Shown here: in pieces, positions 53,686-62,756 of the stretch
How the letters are laid out: each line of letters starts with the position of its first letter
How positions within the stretch are numbered: position 1 is the stretch's first letter
NCBI GenBank assembly: GCA_945860225.1
Contig: CAMAPT010000018.1
Span: 1-64,000 of the forward strand
Direction: 5' to 3'
Length of the DNA: 64,000 nt
Origin: Chitinophaga pinensis
GTDB taxonomy: Bacteria > Bacteroidota > Bacteroidia > B-17B0 > Aurantibacillaceae
Notes under the pieces: generated by a model
What the model was told of the DNA's origin: nothing
The model's database searches: none
Seen by the model: only the letters and a program-made list of their open reading frames with translations
Program-made: the position numbers and the translations under genes

Positions 53686-54797
53686 TGGAGTACGTTATAG
53701 CATATAGCTATGCATCAAGTATACCTATTTATATTCAAAATTTGATAAAGGCTTTAAATTTACTAGAAGATAATAAAAAGCCCTTTATATATTTATGCTA
53801 TACATTTGATGCGCCGATAGAAGATGTTAAGATTATAAATTATCCCTATATCAAATTTGTTCCTCGTTATTCCAAGTATATTTTTGTAAGAGGAATTAAT
53901 AAATTGATAAGAGGAATTTCTGGTAGTAAAATTGATTTTATTCATTTTTTACCAAAAAAAGTAGATGCAGTTTTTCCATTTTTTGGTGCAACGAGAGGCT
54001 ATTTTGATAATGAAATAATAGAATGGATTACTGATTTTCAGCAGTTGTATTATCCTGAATTTTTTTCAAAGATAGAGTTAGAAAATTCATTAAGTAAATA
54101 TCTGCATTTATCAGAATCTAAGCAGAAATTAGTTTTAAGTAGTTATGATGCAAAAAACGATTATTTTAAATTTTACCCTAAAAATAAAAATGATATAAAA
54201 ATTCTTCGATTTACGTCTATATTACCTAATATTTCTAATTTAAAAAAAGAAGATGTTTTATCAAAGTATAATTTAGGTGCTGAATATTTTATAACTCCAA
54301 ATCAATTTTGGCCTCATAAAAATCATTTAACATTAATATATGCAATAGATATTTTAGTTAAAAGAAAAGAAATACCATTTAAGTTTGTTTTCACTGGAAA
54401 AACAAAGAGTTTTAGAGATAATGAGATTTTTTTGAAAATAGAGTCTGAAATTAATAAACGAAAATTATCTAACTTTATTGTGTTTACTGGATTTATACCT
54501 AGAGAAGATCAACTTTTACTTATGAAGAATTCCTTGGCTATAATACAACCGTCATTATTCGAAGGTTGGAGTACCTTGGTTGAAGAATCTAAAGCATTGA
54601 ATAAGCATATTATTTTATCAAATTTAGGAGTTCATTTAGAACAAATTTCGAAAAACTGCACGTTTTTTAATGCTTTGGATTCTGAAGAACTTGCTGATAT
54701 TATTGAAACATATTTATATACTGAACCAATAATTGAGGAATACAATTATGAAAATGATATAATAAAGTTTGCAAACGATATTACTAATCTATTTTAA
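53685..54797 (+). CDS. Glycosyltransferase, GT4-like (GT-B fold)
   Basis: 370 aa. The donor-binding domain carries FITPNQFWPHKNHLTLIYAI, VFTGFIPREDQLLLMKNSLAIIQPSLFEGWSTLVEESKAL, the E-x7-E pattern of retaining GT4 enzymes. The start at 53685 fits the TAATG overlap with the epimerase; a start 24 bp earlier would add MAERKKIL. It transfers a sugar in the surface glycan; specificity is unknown. Confidence 0.85.
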   Translation: MEYVIAYSYASSIPIYIQNLIKALNLLEDNKKPFIYLCYTFDAPIEDVKIINYPYIKFVPRYSKYIFVRGINKLIRGISGSKIDFIHFLPKKVDAVFPFFGATRGYFDNEIIEWITDFQQLYYPEFFSKIELENSLSKYLHLSESKQKLVLSSYDAKNDYFKFYPKNKNDIKILRFTSILPNISNLKKEDVLSKYNLGAEYFITPNQFWPHKNHLTLIYAIDILVKRKEIPFKFVFTGKTKSFRDNEIFLKIESEINKRKLSNFIVFTGFIPREDQLLLMKNSLAIIQPSLFEGWSTLVEESKALNKHIILSNLGVHLEQISKNCTFFNALDSEELADIIETYLYTEPIIEEYNYENDIIKFANDITNLF

Positions 54798-54802
54798 ACA
54801 TT

Positions 54803-55888
54803 ATGAATGTACTTTGTATTACCCCATTTTTTAGCAGAACAGGTTCAGAGATTAATTTATTAAACTTAATTAATGCTCAATCAAATAACGTTAATTTTAC
54901 GGTATATTCATCTTTTTCTAAAGGTTCATTGTGTTCTGAATTAGATAAAAATGTTAATTATTATTCACACACTAATTCTTTATTTAATAGGATTAGTAAT
55001 AAAGTTCTTGAAATTTTCTCTTCGTCGATTTACGAGTTACAATTAAATAGAATTTTAAAAAAGCATAAAATTGATGTTATTTATGTTAACACAATTATTA
55101 ATTCTCATATTATTCCATTCTTAAGAAAAACAAAAATTCCATTTGTAATTCATGTTCATGAACTTGAATCTTTTTATGAAATAGTTTCTAAAGATAATTT
55201 TAATTTCATTGTCAATCAATCCAAAGGAGTAATCGTTTGCTCAAAGCAATTAGAAGAAAAGTTTGCGGCAATATCTTCCAATAAAGTATATTATTTGCCA
55301 GAAACATTTAATTCACGAAACACAAATCTATTAGATAATTCTCAATCAAAATTTGATAAATTTACTTGGATATGTTCAGGTCAAAAGTCATATAGAAAAG
55401 GGTTTGATTTGTTTCCGAAAATTGCTAAACTGTTACCAGAAGATGATTTTATTTGGTTGGGAGGGTCTGCAAATACTGGTTTGGATTTTATGGTAGAGGA
55501 AACGATTAAGAGCGAAAATTTAAAAAATTGCAAAATACTGGGCGAGCAAAAAGATGAATATTACTCTTATTTTAATAAGGCTCATGGATTTTTATTACTT
55601 TCTAGAGAAGACCCATATCCATTAGTAATGATTGAGGCTGCTAATTTCAAACTACCAGTTGTGGGATTTAAATCAGGTGGGTTTGTTGAGTTTTGCGAAA
55701 TGTTTTCAAATACTAAATGCGTGGAAGTTGGTGATTTATCCGACCTAGTGATTAAAATGAAAGAAGTTAAAGGGAGTCATAATTTAAATTTTTCAACTTA
55801 TCCTGATTTGGTTAAATCTTATGATAGTAAAATTGTATCTGAATCTTTTATTGAAATTTTAAAATCGGTTGTTTTTCAAAAAAAATAG
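54803..55888 (+). CDS. Glycosyltransferase, GT4 family
   Basis: 361 aa. N-terminal acceptor domain with ITPFFSRTGSEINLLNLI; donor domain with FTWICSGQKSYRKGFDLFPKIAKLL and the acidic EDPYPLVMIEAANFKLPVVGFKSGG motif. Part of the surface glycan operon. The stop precedes the next start (55893) by 4 bp. Confidence 0.85.
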   Translation: MNVLCITPFFSRTGSEINLLNLINAQSNNVNFTVYSSFSKGSLCSELDKNVNYYSHTNSLFNRISNKVLEIFSSSIYELQLNRILKKHKIDVIYVNTIINSHIIPFLRKTKIPFVIHVHELESFYEIVSKDNFNFIVNQSKGVIVCSKQLEEKFAAISSNKVYYLPETFNSRNTNLLDNSQSKFDKFTWICSGQKSYRKGFDLFPKIAKLLPEDDFIWLGGSANTGLDFMVEETIKSENLKNCKILGEQKDEYYSYFNKAHGFLLLSREDPYPLVMIEAANFKLPVVGFKSGGFVEFCEMFSNTKCVEVGDLSDLVIKMKEVKGSHNLNFSTYPDLVKSYDSKIVSESFIEILKSVVFQKK

Positions 55889-55892
55889 GTTA

Positions 55893-56759
55893 ATGGATGT
55901 TTCTATCATAATATTAAATTATAATACGTTTGAGTACACTTGTCAATGTATTCAATCCGTTATTGATAATACTATAGAAGTTACTTATGAAATAATTTTA
56001 GTTGACAATGCTTCTGTTGAATGCGATGCTGATTTGTTTAAAGAAAAATTCCCTTTAATTAAATTAATTAAATCTGACAAAAATTTAGGATTTTCAAAAG
56101 GTTGTAATTTAGGTTTGACACATGCAATAGGTTCAACATTTTTATTATTAAACAGTGATGTTAAATTAATTGAAGATAGTATTTCAAAATGTTTTAATAT
56201 TATACATCAACAAATAGATGTTTTAATGGTAGGGCCAAAAACAATTGATGAGAAGGGATTGATTAGACCAATCTGCGAAGCGTTTCCAAGCATTAAAAAT
56301 GAACTTATTAAACTTTTTCGATTGACCAATTTCTTGTCAAATAATTATAAAAAGAACAATTTATTTTATAATTTCTCTAATTATAACGAAGATTTTATAA
56401 CCGATTGGCTTTATGGTTCTTTTCTTCTGTTTAAAAAAGAAGCTTTATTGATTTTTGAAAAAAATAAATTACCTGATACCTTTTTTATGTATGGAGAAGA
56501 TATGGAGTGGGCTTATTGTATACATAAAAATGGTAAAAAAGTTTTATTTACTTCCAAAACATCAATTATACATTATGGTGGTAAAAGCACTTATTTTAAT
56601 CCAAATTTGAATTTGGATATGATATTTAATAATGAAATAATTTTTTTGAGAAAATATTTCTTGAAAACTAGTTTTAAATTAATAATTATTTTAAAATCAC
56701 TTAATTATTTAACACGAGTAAATTTTAAGTCGGCACTTAAATATTTGAAAGAACTTTAA
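55893..56759 (+). CDS. Glycosyltransferase, GT2 family (rhamnosyl/galactosyl-like)
   Basis: 288 aa. GT-A fold with VSIIILNYNTFEYTCQCI, LVDNASVECDADLF, LIKSDKNLGFSKGCNLGL, then a DxD-like NSDV and the base region GEDMEWAYCIHKNGKKV. It resembles dTDP-rhamnosyl/galactofuranosyl transferases. ATG 55893 starts directly at the first beta strand. Confidence 0.87.
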   Translation: MDVSIIILNYNTFEYTCQCIQSVIDNTIEVTYEIILVDNASVECDADLFKEKFPLIKLIKSDKNLGFSKGCNLGLTHAIGSTFLLLNSDVKLIEDSISKCFNIIHQQIDVLMVGPKTIDEKGLIRPICEAFPSIKNELIKLFRLTNFLSNNYKKNNLFYNFSNYNEDFITDWLYGSFLLFKKEALLIFEKNKLPDTFFMYGEDMEWAYCIHKNGKKVLFTSKTSIIHYGGKSTYFNPNLNLDMIFNNEIIFLRKYFLKTSFKLIIILKSLNYLTRVNFKSALKYLKEL

Positions 56760-56782
56760 TGTTTTTTTTAAACATGATAATT

Positions 56783-57865
56783 ATGAAGATATTATTATTA
56801 GGAGATTTTAGTACAGTTCAACTTAATTTAAAAAAAGGATTAGAATATAGAGGGCATGATGTTACATTAATTTCACATGGTGATGGCTTTAAGAAAGTTG
56901 ATTCCGACATAAAAGTTTACACTAGACATAAAGATGAAAATAATTATATCGGTGCCTTAAAAGAAATTACTCATCAGTTGCAAATAAGTCAAAAAATTAA
57001 AAATTTTGATGTTGTTCAAACAGCCTCACATATATTTTATCACAATAGAGTAGACGGGTACTTGTTCCCGAAAATTTTTGAGAGGAATAAAAAGACAGTC
57101 TTATTAAATACTGCTTGTTCTTTACCGTACAATAATTTTGTTAAACAATTAAAATATTCCCCCTGTAAAGATTGTAAAATTTACGATTTAAAGAATGGAA
57201 TTTGTGAACATGAAAAAATAAACGCTAAATCTATAGAATTTGATAGGTACAAAAAATATAATGCAATTGTATCAACTCATTTCGAATATTATCAATCTTT
57301 TAATGAAACTATTTTTAAAAATAAAAATAAATTTATTCCCATCCCGGTTGACTTAAATCAATTTCAATTTGATAAAACTATTATTTTAGATAAAATCAAT
57401 GTTTATTATGGCGAGATAAGGAAAGGCTTCAAAGGAGGAATTTATATTGAGGAGGCGTTAGAAAAAATTCGAAATTCTCGATATTCAAAATATTTTAATA
57501 TTATAGTTTCTGAAAAATTATCATACGCTGAGTACTTAAAGGTTATCAGTTCTTGTCATGTATTAATTGATCAAGCCAGCAGTTATTCATATGGAGTAAA
57601 TGCTATTATTGGCTTGTCAAAAGGTAAAGTTGTTTTAAGTGGTGCGGAACATGAGGCAATAGAATTACTTTCTGATTTCCAAATTTCTAATCCAATTATT
57701 AATATTAAGCCTAATTCGGATGACATATATAATAAATTAATCTGGCTACTAGAAAATAAAGATAAGCTACAAGAGATTGGCTCAAAAGGTAGAGACTTCG
57801 TGAATAAATTTCATTCTTTAGATTATATTTCTGAAAAGTATGAAAATCTTTATATGTCATTATAA
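56783..57865 (+). CDS. Glycosyltransferase-like protein with a cysteine cluster
   Basis: 360 aa. Rossmann-like start MKILLLGDFSTVQLNLKKGLEYRGHDVTLIS and a C-terminal donor domain with CHVLIDQASSYSYGVNAIIGLSKGKVVLSG. The first domain contains an unusual cysteine group (CSLPYNN..., then SPCKDCKIYD...GICEHE) that may bind a metal. The stop of the previous gene overlaps an ATG at 56759 (TAATG), giving a version with 8 extra residues. No clear family beyond GT-B. Confidence 0.75.
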   Translation: MKILLLGDFSTVQLNLKKGLEYRGHDVTLISHGDGFKKVDSDIKVYTRHKDENNYIGALKEITHQLQISQKIKNFDVVQTASHIFYHNRVDGYLFPKIFERNKKTVLLNTACSLPYNNFVKQLKYSPCKDCKIYDLKNGICEHEKINAKSIEFDRYKKYNAIVSTHFEYYQSFNETIFKNKNKFIPIPVDLNQFQFDKTIILDKINVYYGEIRKGFKGGIYIEEALEKIRNSRYSKYFNIIVSEKLSYAEYLKVISSCHVLIDQASSYSYGVNAIIGLSKGKVVLSGAEHEAIELLSDFQISNPIINIKPNSDDIYNKLIWLLENKDKLQEIGSKGRDFVNKFHSLDYISEKYENLYMSL

Positions 57866-57874
57866 AATACTTAG

Positions 57875-58978
57875 ATGAAAAAAATCTTATTTTATTATCC
57901 TTCCAATAAACGAACAATTTCAATAGAATCTCTGATTATTGGCTTTAAATATCAAGGATATCAAGTGATTTTATTAACTCAATCTGATGAATCAGAATTA
58001 CATGAGCAACTTCATAAAAATGAAATTGAAACTTATACGTATGTGATAAAAAAAAATAAAGCCATCATCTACTATTTTAGGCATTTTTTATATTTAATCA
58101 AATTTTGCAAAAAAAATGATATTAATATTGTTTATTCTCATTTACAACAAGCCAATATTATTTCTGTATTTGCTCAGTTTTTTTGTTCATCAAAGTTCTA
58201 TATTTGCCGTCATCATTCATCTGTTAGTGGTTCTGAACGTAATTTTAATCAATCCTTATTTGATAAAGTAATTAATAAACTAGCTAAACTAATTATAGTT
58301 CCATCAAAAATGGTACAAAAGCAAGTTTGTGAAGTGGAAGGTGTAAACCCTAACAAAGTTAAGTTGATTTATTATGGATATGATTTTGAAAAATATCCGA
58401 AACCTAACCAAAACGAAGTAAAAAAAATTAGATTACAATTCAGTGCGAAATTACTTTTGGTTAAAGTAGCTAGGTTGGTACCTGGAAAGAGGTATAATGA
58501 ATTATTTAATGTTCTTAAAAAAATGGTTATTGATGAAAATAAAGATGTTAAATTGTTAGTAATAAGTGAAGGTCCTTTAATGGCTGAATTTAAAACCTAT
58601 ATTGATTCAAATCATTTAATAAACCATATTTTTTTACTTGGCAATGTCGAAAATGTAATTGATTATTTGGCAGCAGCAGATGTAGTACCTCTATTGTCTG
58701 AAGCTGAAGCAAGTAATAGTGTAATTAAAGAAGCAGGTTTGGTAAGCAAAACAGTGGTTGTTTGTCGTAATGTGGGCGATTTTGAAGATTATATAGAGCA
58801 ACAGATTAATGGTTATTTAATACCGAAAGATAATCCTGAACGTGATTTAGATGAAGTATTAAATTTACTTTATAATGAAAACCCTCGTTATATAGGTGAT
58901 GGTCTTAAAAAGAGTGTATTAAATACATTTTCTATTGATGCAGTAATTTCTAGTTACTATAATCTAAATAACTTTTAA
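57875..58978 (+). CDS. Glycosyltransferase, GT4 family
   Basis: 367 aa. Donor domain with LLLVKVARLVPGKRYNELFNVL, LVISEGPLMAEF, HIFLLGNVENVIDYLAAADVVPLLSEAEASNSVIKEAGLVSK, the GT4 E-x7-E arrangement. It acts within the surface-glycan operon and abuts the next gene (stop then ATG). Confidence 0.87.
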   Translation: MKKILFYYPSNKRTISIESLIIGFKYQGYQVILLTQSDESELHEQLHKNEIETYTYVIKKNKAIIYYFRHFLYLIKFCKKNDINIVYSHLQQANIISVFAQFFCSSKFYICRHHSSVSGSERNFNQSLFDKVINKLAKLIIVPSKMVQKQVCEVEGVNPNKVKLIYYGYDFEKYPKPNQNEVKKIRLQFSAKLLLVKVARLVPGKRYNELFNVLKKMVIDENKDVKLLVISEGPLMAEFKTYIDSNHLINHIFLLGNVENVIDYLAAADVVPLLSEAEASNSVIKEAGLVSKTVVVCRNVGDFEDYIEQQINGYLIPKDNPERDLDEVLNLLYNENPRYIGDGLKKSVLNTFSIDAVISSYYNLNNF

Positions 58979-59875
58979 ATGTTTTTTTCAATCATTATAC
59001 CCACCTATAATCGTGCACATTTAATTTGTAAAACATTAACAAGTGTTTTTAATCAAACAATTAAAGATTTTGAAGTAATCATTGTAGATGATGGAAGTTC
59101 AGATAATACAGGTGAAGTTGTTCGAGAATTTATCAAACAAAATAACTTAACAAACTTCTATTATTATTTCAAAGAAAATGCAGAAAGAGCAGCTGCCAGG
59201 AACTATGGAATTGAAAGATCTAAAGGACAATGGGTTACTTTTCTTGACTCTGACGATTTACTTTACAAAAATCATTTAGAATTAGCTGAGAATTTTATTT
59301 ATAGTAATCCTAAAACGTTAGTGTTTCATTCTGCTTATGAATTTAGGGATGAGAATAATCAATTACTCAAAAAAGTTACATATCCTTCCAATAGTGATTT
59401 AAATAAAATTATACTGAAAGGAAACTTTTTAAGTTGCTTTGGAATGTTTATTAAAAAAGAAATTCTAAGCAACTTAAAATTTAATGAACACCGTAATTTA
59501 AGTGGTACAGAAGACTGGTTGCTATGGCTACAATTAGCTTCTCGATACCCTGTAAAATTACAACCAATTATTACAGGAAAAATGATTCAACATTCAGGAA
59601 GAAGTGTGATGAGTTTTGATGAAAACGAATTAATCAAAAGAAAAGAAATACTCATTAATTCATTGTGTGATGATGATGTTTTTATTTCAAAGTTTGGATT
59701 ATTCTCGGTTAAGCAAATTGAAGGTCACATGCTAACCTATTTAGCTATACACTTAATTCTAATGAAAAATAAAAAATCTGGATTGTATTATTTTTTTAAT
59801 GGTATTAAAAAAAATAAAAAGGAATTTTTCACTTTTAGAACATTAGCTATCTTTAAACATTTATTATTCAGTTAA
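58979..59875 (+). CDS. Glycosyltransferase, GT2 family
   Basis: 298 aa. GT-A signature FSIIIPTYNRAHLICKTLTSVFNQTIKDFEVIIVDDGSSDNT, then ERAAARNYGIERSKGQWVTFLDSDDLL with the DSDD divalent-cation motif and GTEDWLLWLQLA as the catalytic base region. Part of the same operon. Confidence 0.9.
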   Translation: MFFSIIIPTYNRAHLICKTLTSVFNQTIKDFEVIIVDDGSSDNTGEVVREFIKQNNLTNFYYYFKENAERAAARNYGIERSKGQWVTFLDSDDLLYKNHLELAENFIYSNPKTLVFHSAYEFRDENNQLLKKVTYPSNSDLNKIILKGNFLSCFGMFIKKEILSNLKFNEHRNLSGTEDWLLWLQLASRYPVKLQPIITGKMIQHSGRSVMSFDENELIKRKEILINSLCDDDVFISKFGLFSVKQIEGHMLTYLAIHLILMKNKKSGLYYFFNGIKKNKKEFFTFRTLAIFKHLLFS

Positions 59876-59882
59876 TTTAGTT

Positions 59883-60752
59883 GTGCTTTCAAAACTAGTA
59901 AAAAAACATCACCTTTTAATTTATACGGGATTCTTTATTATCACTCTCATTCCATTAATTTTTTCAGAAATTAAAACGATAAAAGATTTAAATGTTAATT
60001 CAGAATTGTTTAGAATAGAATTGACTCAATTTAAAAATGTGAATGATTTAATGGCACACATTGATGGGATTTACACAGTTAACCATCCTGTAGATAAAAT
60101 AGATACAAGTGCCTATGTAAATATTTGTAGTGATGTCGTTAAAAAACGTTTTTATCATGGATTGGCAGAATATTCGATATTTGATAATTGGATTGCATGG
60201 TTATCAGGTAAATTGATTTGGAGCCATTTTTTGGCCATTGTGGAACCTGATGATATCTTGAAGCATTCTGCGGCTTTATGTAGCCAGCAATCTATCGTAT
60301 TTATGGATTTATTAAATAGAAAAGGAATTAAAAATAGAAATGTTGGGATTAGTTCAAAAGAAGGTAATGGTCATTTTTTAACGGAAGTTTATTATAAGAG
60401 TTCTTGGCATTTGTTCGATGTTAATAAAGAGCCTAATTGGGATAGTGTTCTTTTGGCACATCAAAGTATGGAATTCTATTTAAAAAATAAAGATAGTTTG
60501 TATAAAATTTATGATGGTAAACTAACACCAATTCAAATAAATTACCTAACAGAAACCATATATTATGGTCAATCAAATGAATTTCCTGCTAAAAATATGT
60601 TAATTTTTCATCGTTTAACGAAACTACTAACATGTTTATTACCTAATTTTTTTCTGATAATGATTTTAATTTCTCTTTTCAAACAAAAAAAAACTTCTAA
60701 ATTCTTAAGAAAATTTCTAAAGGATTTAAAACTAAAAAGAGTTAACTTTTAA
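59883..60752 (+). CDS. Membrane-anchored transglutaminase-like protein
   Basis: 289 aa with TMs near 11-29 and about 249-267. Between them lies a transglutaminase/papain-like fold with a candidate catalytic triad Cys133 (AALCSQQS), His164 (NGHFLTEVYY) and Asp179 (WHLFDVNKEPNW). The GTG start fits the hydrophobic N-terminus. The active site should face the periplasm. It could act on a protein or peptide linked to the glycan; no partner is known. It is followed 11 bp later by a large membrane protein, probably co-expressed. Confidence 0.75.
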   Translation: MLSKLVKKHHLLIYTGFFIITLIPLIFSEIKTIKDLNVNSELFRIELTQFKNVNDLMAHIDGIYTVNHPVDKIDTSAYVNICSDVVKKRFYHGLAEYSIFDNWIAWLSGKLIWSHFLAIVEPDDILKHSAALCSQQSIVFMDLLNRKGIKNRNVGISSKEGNGHFLTEVYYKSSWHLFDVNKEPNWDSVLLAHQSMEFYLKNKDSLYKIYDGKLTPIQINYLTETIYYGQSNEFPAKNMLIFHRLTKLLTCLLPNFFLIMILISLFKQKKTSKFLRKFLKDLKLKRVNF

Positions 60753-60763
60753 ATTATTTTGCA

Positions 60764-62686
60764 ATGCTTTCAGAGAGTCTTTATTTTTTCTGCTTGTTTC
60801 TGGGTAGTATTAATCTTTTTTGGATTATCGGGTTAATATTTTTGTATAACTTTAGAAAAAATTTCGTTAATCAATCCCTTTTTAATCTTTCTATTTTAAC
60901 TATTGGTGTTACAGTTGTAGTAGTTTTGATATCTTTGATAATTACGAAATTTAAAACTGTAAATCTTATTTTATTGTTGATAGCTATTTATATATTCTGC
61001 CTATATAATTTTAAAAAAAACTTAAAAATACCGACACAAATTGATGAACCTTTCAATAACGAAAAATTAATATATTTTTCTTGGAGAGAAGTAAATCTAA
61101 TATCCATATTGTTTTTTGTTATTTATTTTGTTTTATATTCTCATGGTCAATCTTCTTTTATTGGCATTCCTGTGGGAGATACAAATTTCTATACAAGAAT
61201 GTCTAGTAATTTTTTTAAATATCAAAATGAAACAAATGTTTTTTATTTTCATAGCGAACCCTATGTTGCTCCTTATCATTATTATGATATTTGGCTAAAT
61301 ACTTTTTTTAATTTATTTAATAAAAGTGCTTTGGTTAATTATGTTTTAATCACAATTCCAGTATTAACTACCCAGTGTTATTTCGGATTTAAAACTTTAA
61401 TTTCGAAGATAGTTTTCAATCAATTTGTGGTTACTTTTTTTTCTTTGTTCGGATTATTTTTTACAGGGTTGTATATAAATAATTTTTATGAAGGGAGTTA
61501 TTTAATGGATTCTTCAAATGTATTTACTAGGAATATTTTTGATTTACCTAAATTAATTCCTTTATACATCTTTTTATTGTGGGCATTATATTTCTTAATA
61601 AATGAAAAATTAAAACTTTTTTATATTTTTCTTTCTGTTGTCGTTATTTGCAATATATCTTGCGCATTAGCTGTATTCGGATGTTGTGGTCTTAGTCTAA
61701 TCTATTTTATTCTTAAAAAGCAAAAAGAAAATATTTATGTATTATTTTTTCCTGTTTTAATTCTCACCTTAATATTTCTTTTTTACCAACAATTCTCAGA
61801 TAAAAGTGAGGTAAGATTAAATAAAATGTATGATTTAGAATCATGGTTTTCTTTTCAAAAAATTAAAACTTCTATAAATATTATTGTTAAAAGTAATATA
61901 CAGTATTCGCTATTATACCTAATTGTAGTGTTGTTATTTTTATTGAATTTGAAGAAAAATATTTTACTATTTAGAAGATACAATTTTTTATTTTTTGTTT
62001 TAGTTGGTTTATATTTTAGTGGTTTAATAGGCTGGGCATTATTTAATCAGGTTATGGATTCTGTTCAGTTTTTTTCTAATATTTCTGTTTGTATTTTAAA
62101 TATTGCAAGTGTGCTTTTTATCGCATATTCCTTTAGTTTAAATTCAAAGGTAAAATTTATAACTCTTACTATTATTTTAGCATTGTGTTTTGAAAGTTTT
62201 CTAAGTCTGTTAGATAAGGTTAATCCCAGAAATCATTATGACACACATACTTTAAATTATATTAATGAAAAATTTATGCCTAAAATTAATAATCTTAAAG
62301 TTGCTTATCTAAAATCTAAAAAGTATCTGACAAATGTATTTAATACCTCGAGCGATTTTGTTATTGTAGGTTCTCAACTTTTATTATTGGATAATTTTGA
62401 ATTTGTATCATTGTCAATGTACGATTTTGATTTGTCTAAAGATTCAAACGAAAAACAATTCGAAATTCAGTCAATAAAGGCTTCTCCTTTTAATAAATAT
62501 GTTGTAATCAATAAAAAAAAATTAAACATAGAAGAATTAAAGTATCAATATATAATCGATAACAAAGTGCAACTTTTAGTAGCAACAGATGATTTAATTT
62601 TAAATACGAAAATTAAAAAATTAGTAATTGACTCTATTCATGATAAGATATCTCACGAAAAGTTTTATTTATTACATCATTTTTAG
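60764..62686 (+). CDS. Large polytopic membrane protein of the glycan locus
   Basis: 640 aa with about twelve TMs in the first ~480 residues and a soluble C-terminal domain. The first large loop contains SSFIGIPVGDTNFYTRMSSNFFKYQ...YHYYDIWLNTFFN. This is the layout of GT-C transferases, where an acidic residue in that loop is catalytic, and GDTNFY could be that site. I do not recognise the family; a polymerase- or ligase-like function is possible. Its position next to the transglutaminase-like gene suggests they work together. Confidence 0.7.
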   Translation: MLSESLYFFCLFLGSINLFWIIGLIFLYNFRKNFVNQSLFNLSILTIGVTVVVVLISLIITKFKTVNLILLLIAIYIFCLYNFKKNLKIPTQIDEPFNNEKLIYFSWREVNLISILFFVIYFVLYSHGQSSFIGIPVGDTNFYTRMSSNFFKYQNETNVFYFHSEPYVAPYHYYDIWLNTFFNLFNKSALVNYVLITIPVLTTQCYFGFKTLISKIVFNQFVVTFFSLFGLFFTGLYINNFYEGSYLMDSSNVFTRNIFDLPKLIPLYIFLLWALYFLINEKLKLFYIFLSVVVICNISCALAVFGCCGLSLIYFILKKQKENIYVLFFPVLILTLIFLFYQQFSDKSEVRLNKMYDLESWFSFQKIKTSINIIVKSNIQYSLLYLIVVLLFLLNLKKNILLFRRYNFLFFVLVGLYFSGLIGWALFNQVMDSVQFFSNISVCILNIASVLFIAYSFSLNSKVKFITLTIILALCFESFLSLLDKVNPRNHYDTHTLNYINEKFMPKINNLKVAYLKSKKYLTNVFNTSSDFVIVGSQLLLLDNFEFVSLSMYDFDLSKDSNEKQFEIQSIKASPFNKYVVINKKKLNIEELKYQYIIDNKVQLLVATDDLILNTKIKKLVIDSIHDKISHEKFYLLHHF

Positions 62687-62756
62687 TTATTGCAGTTCTC
62701 GCTAAATTTCTTAATCTATTACAATAAAAAAATATCTATAATTTAATTCTAATAAA

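Noticed and set aside
56765-56785. CATGATAATTATG near a glycosyltransferase start as a second FNR site
   Set aside because: It is inside the operon, within or just before the coding start, and only one half matches the palindrome.
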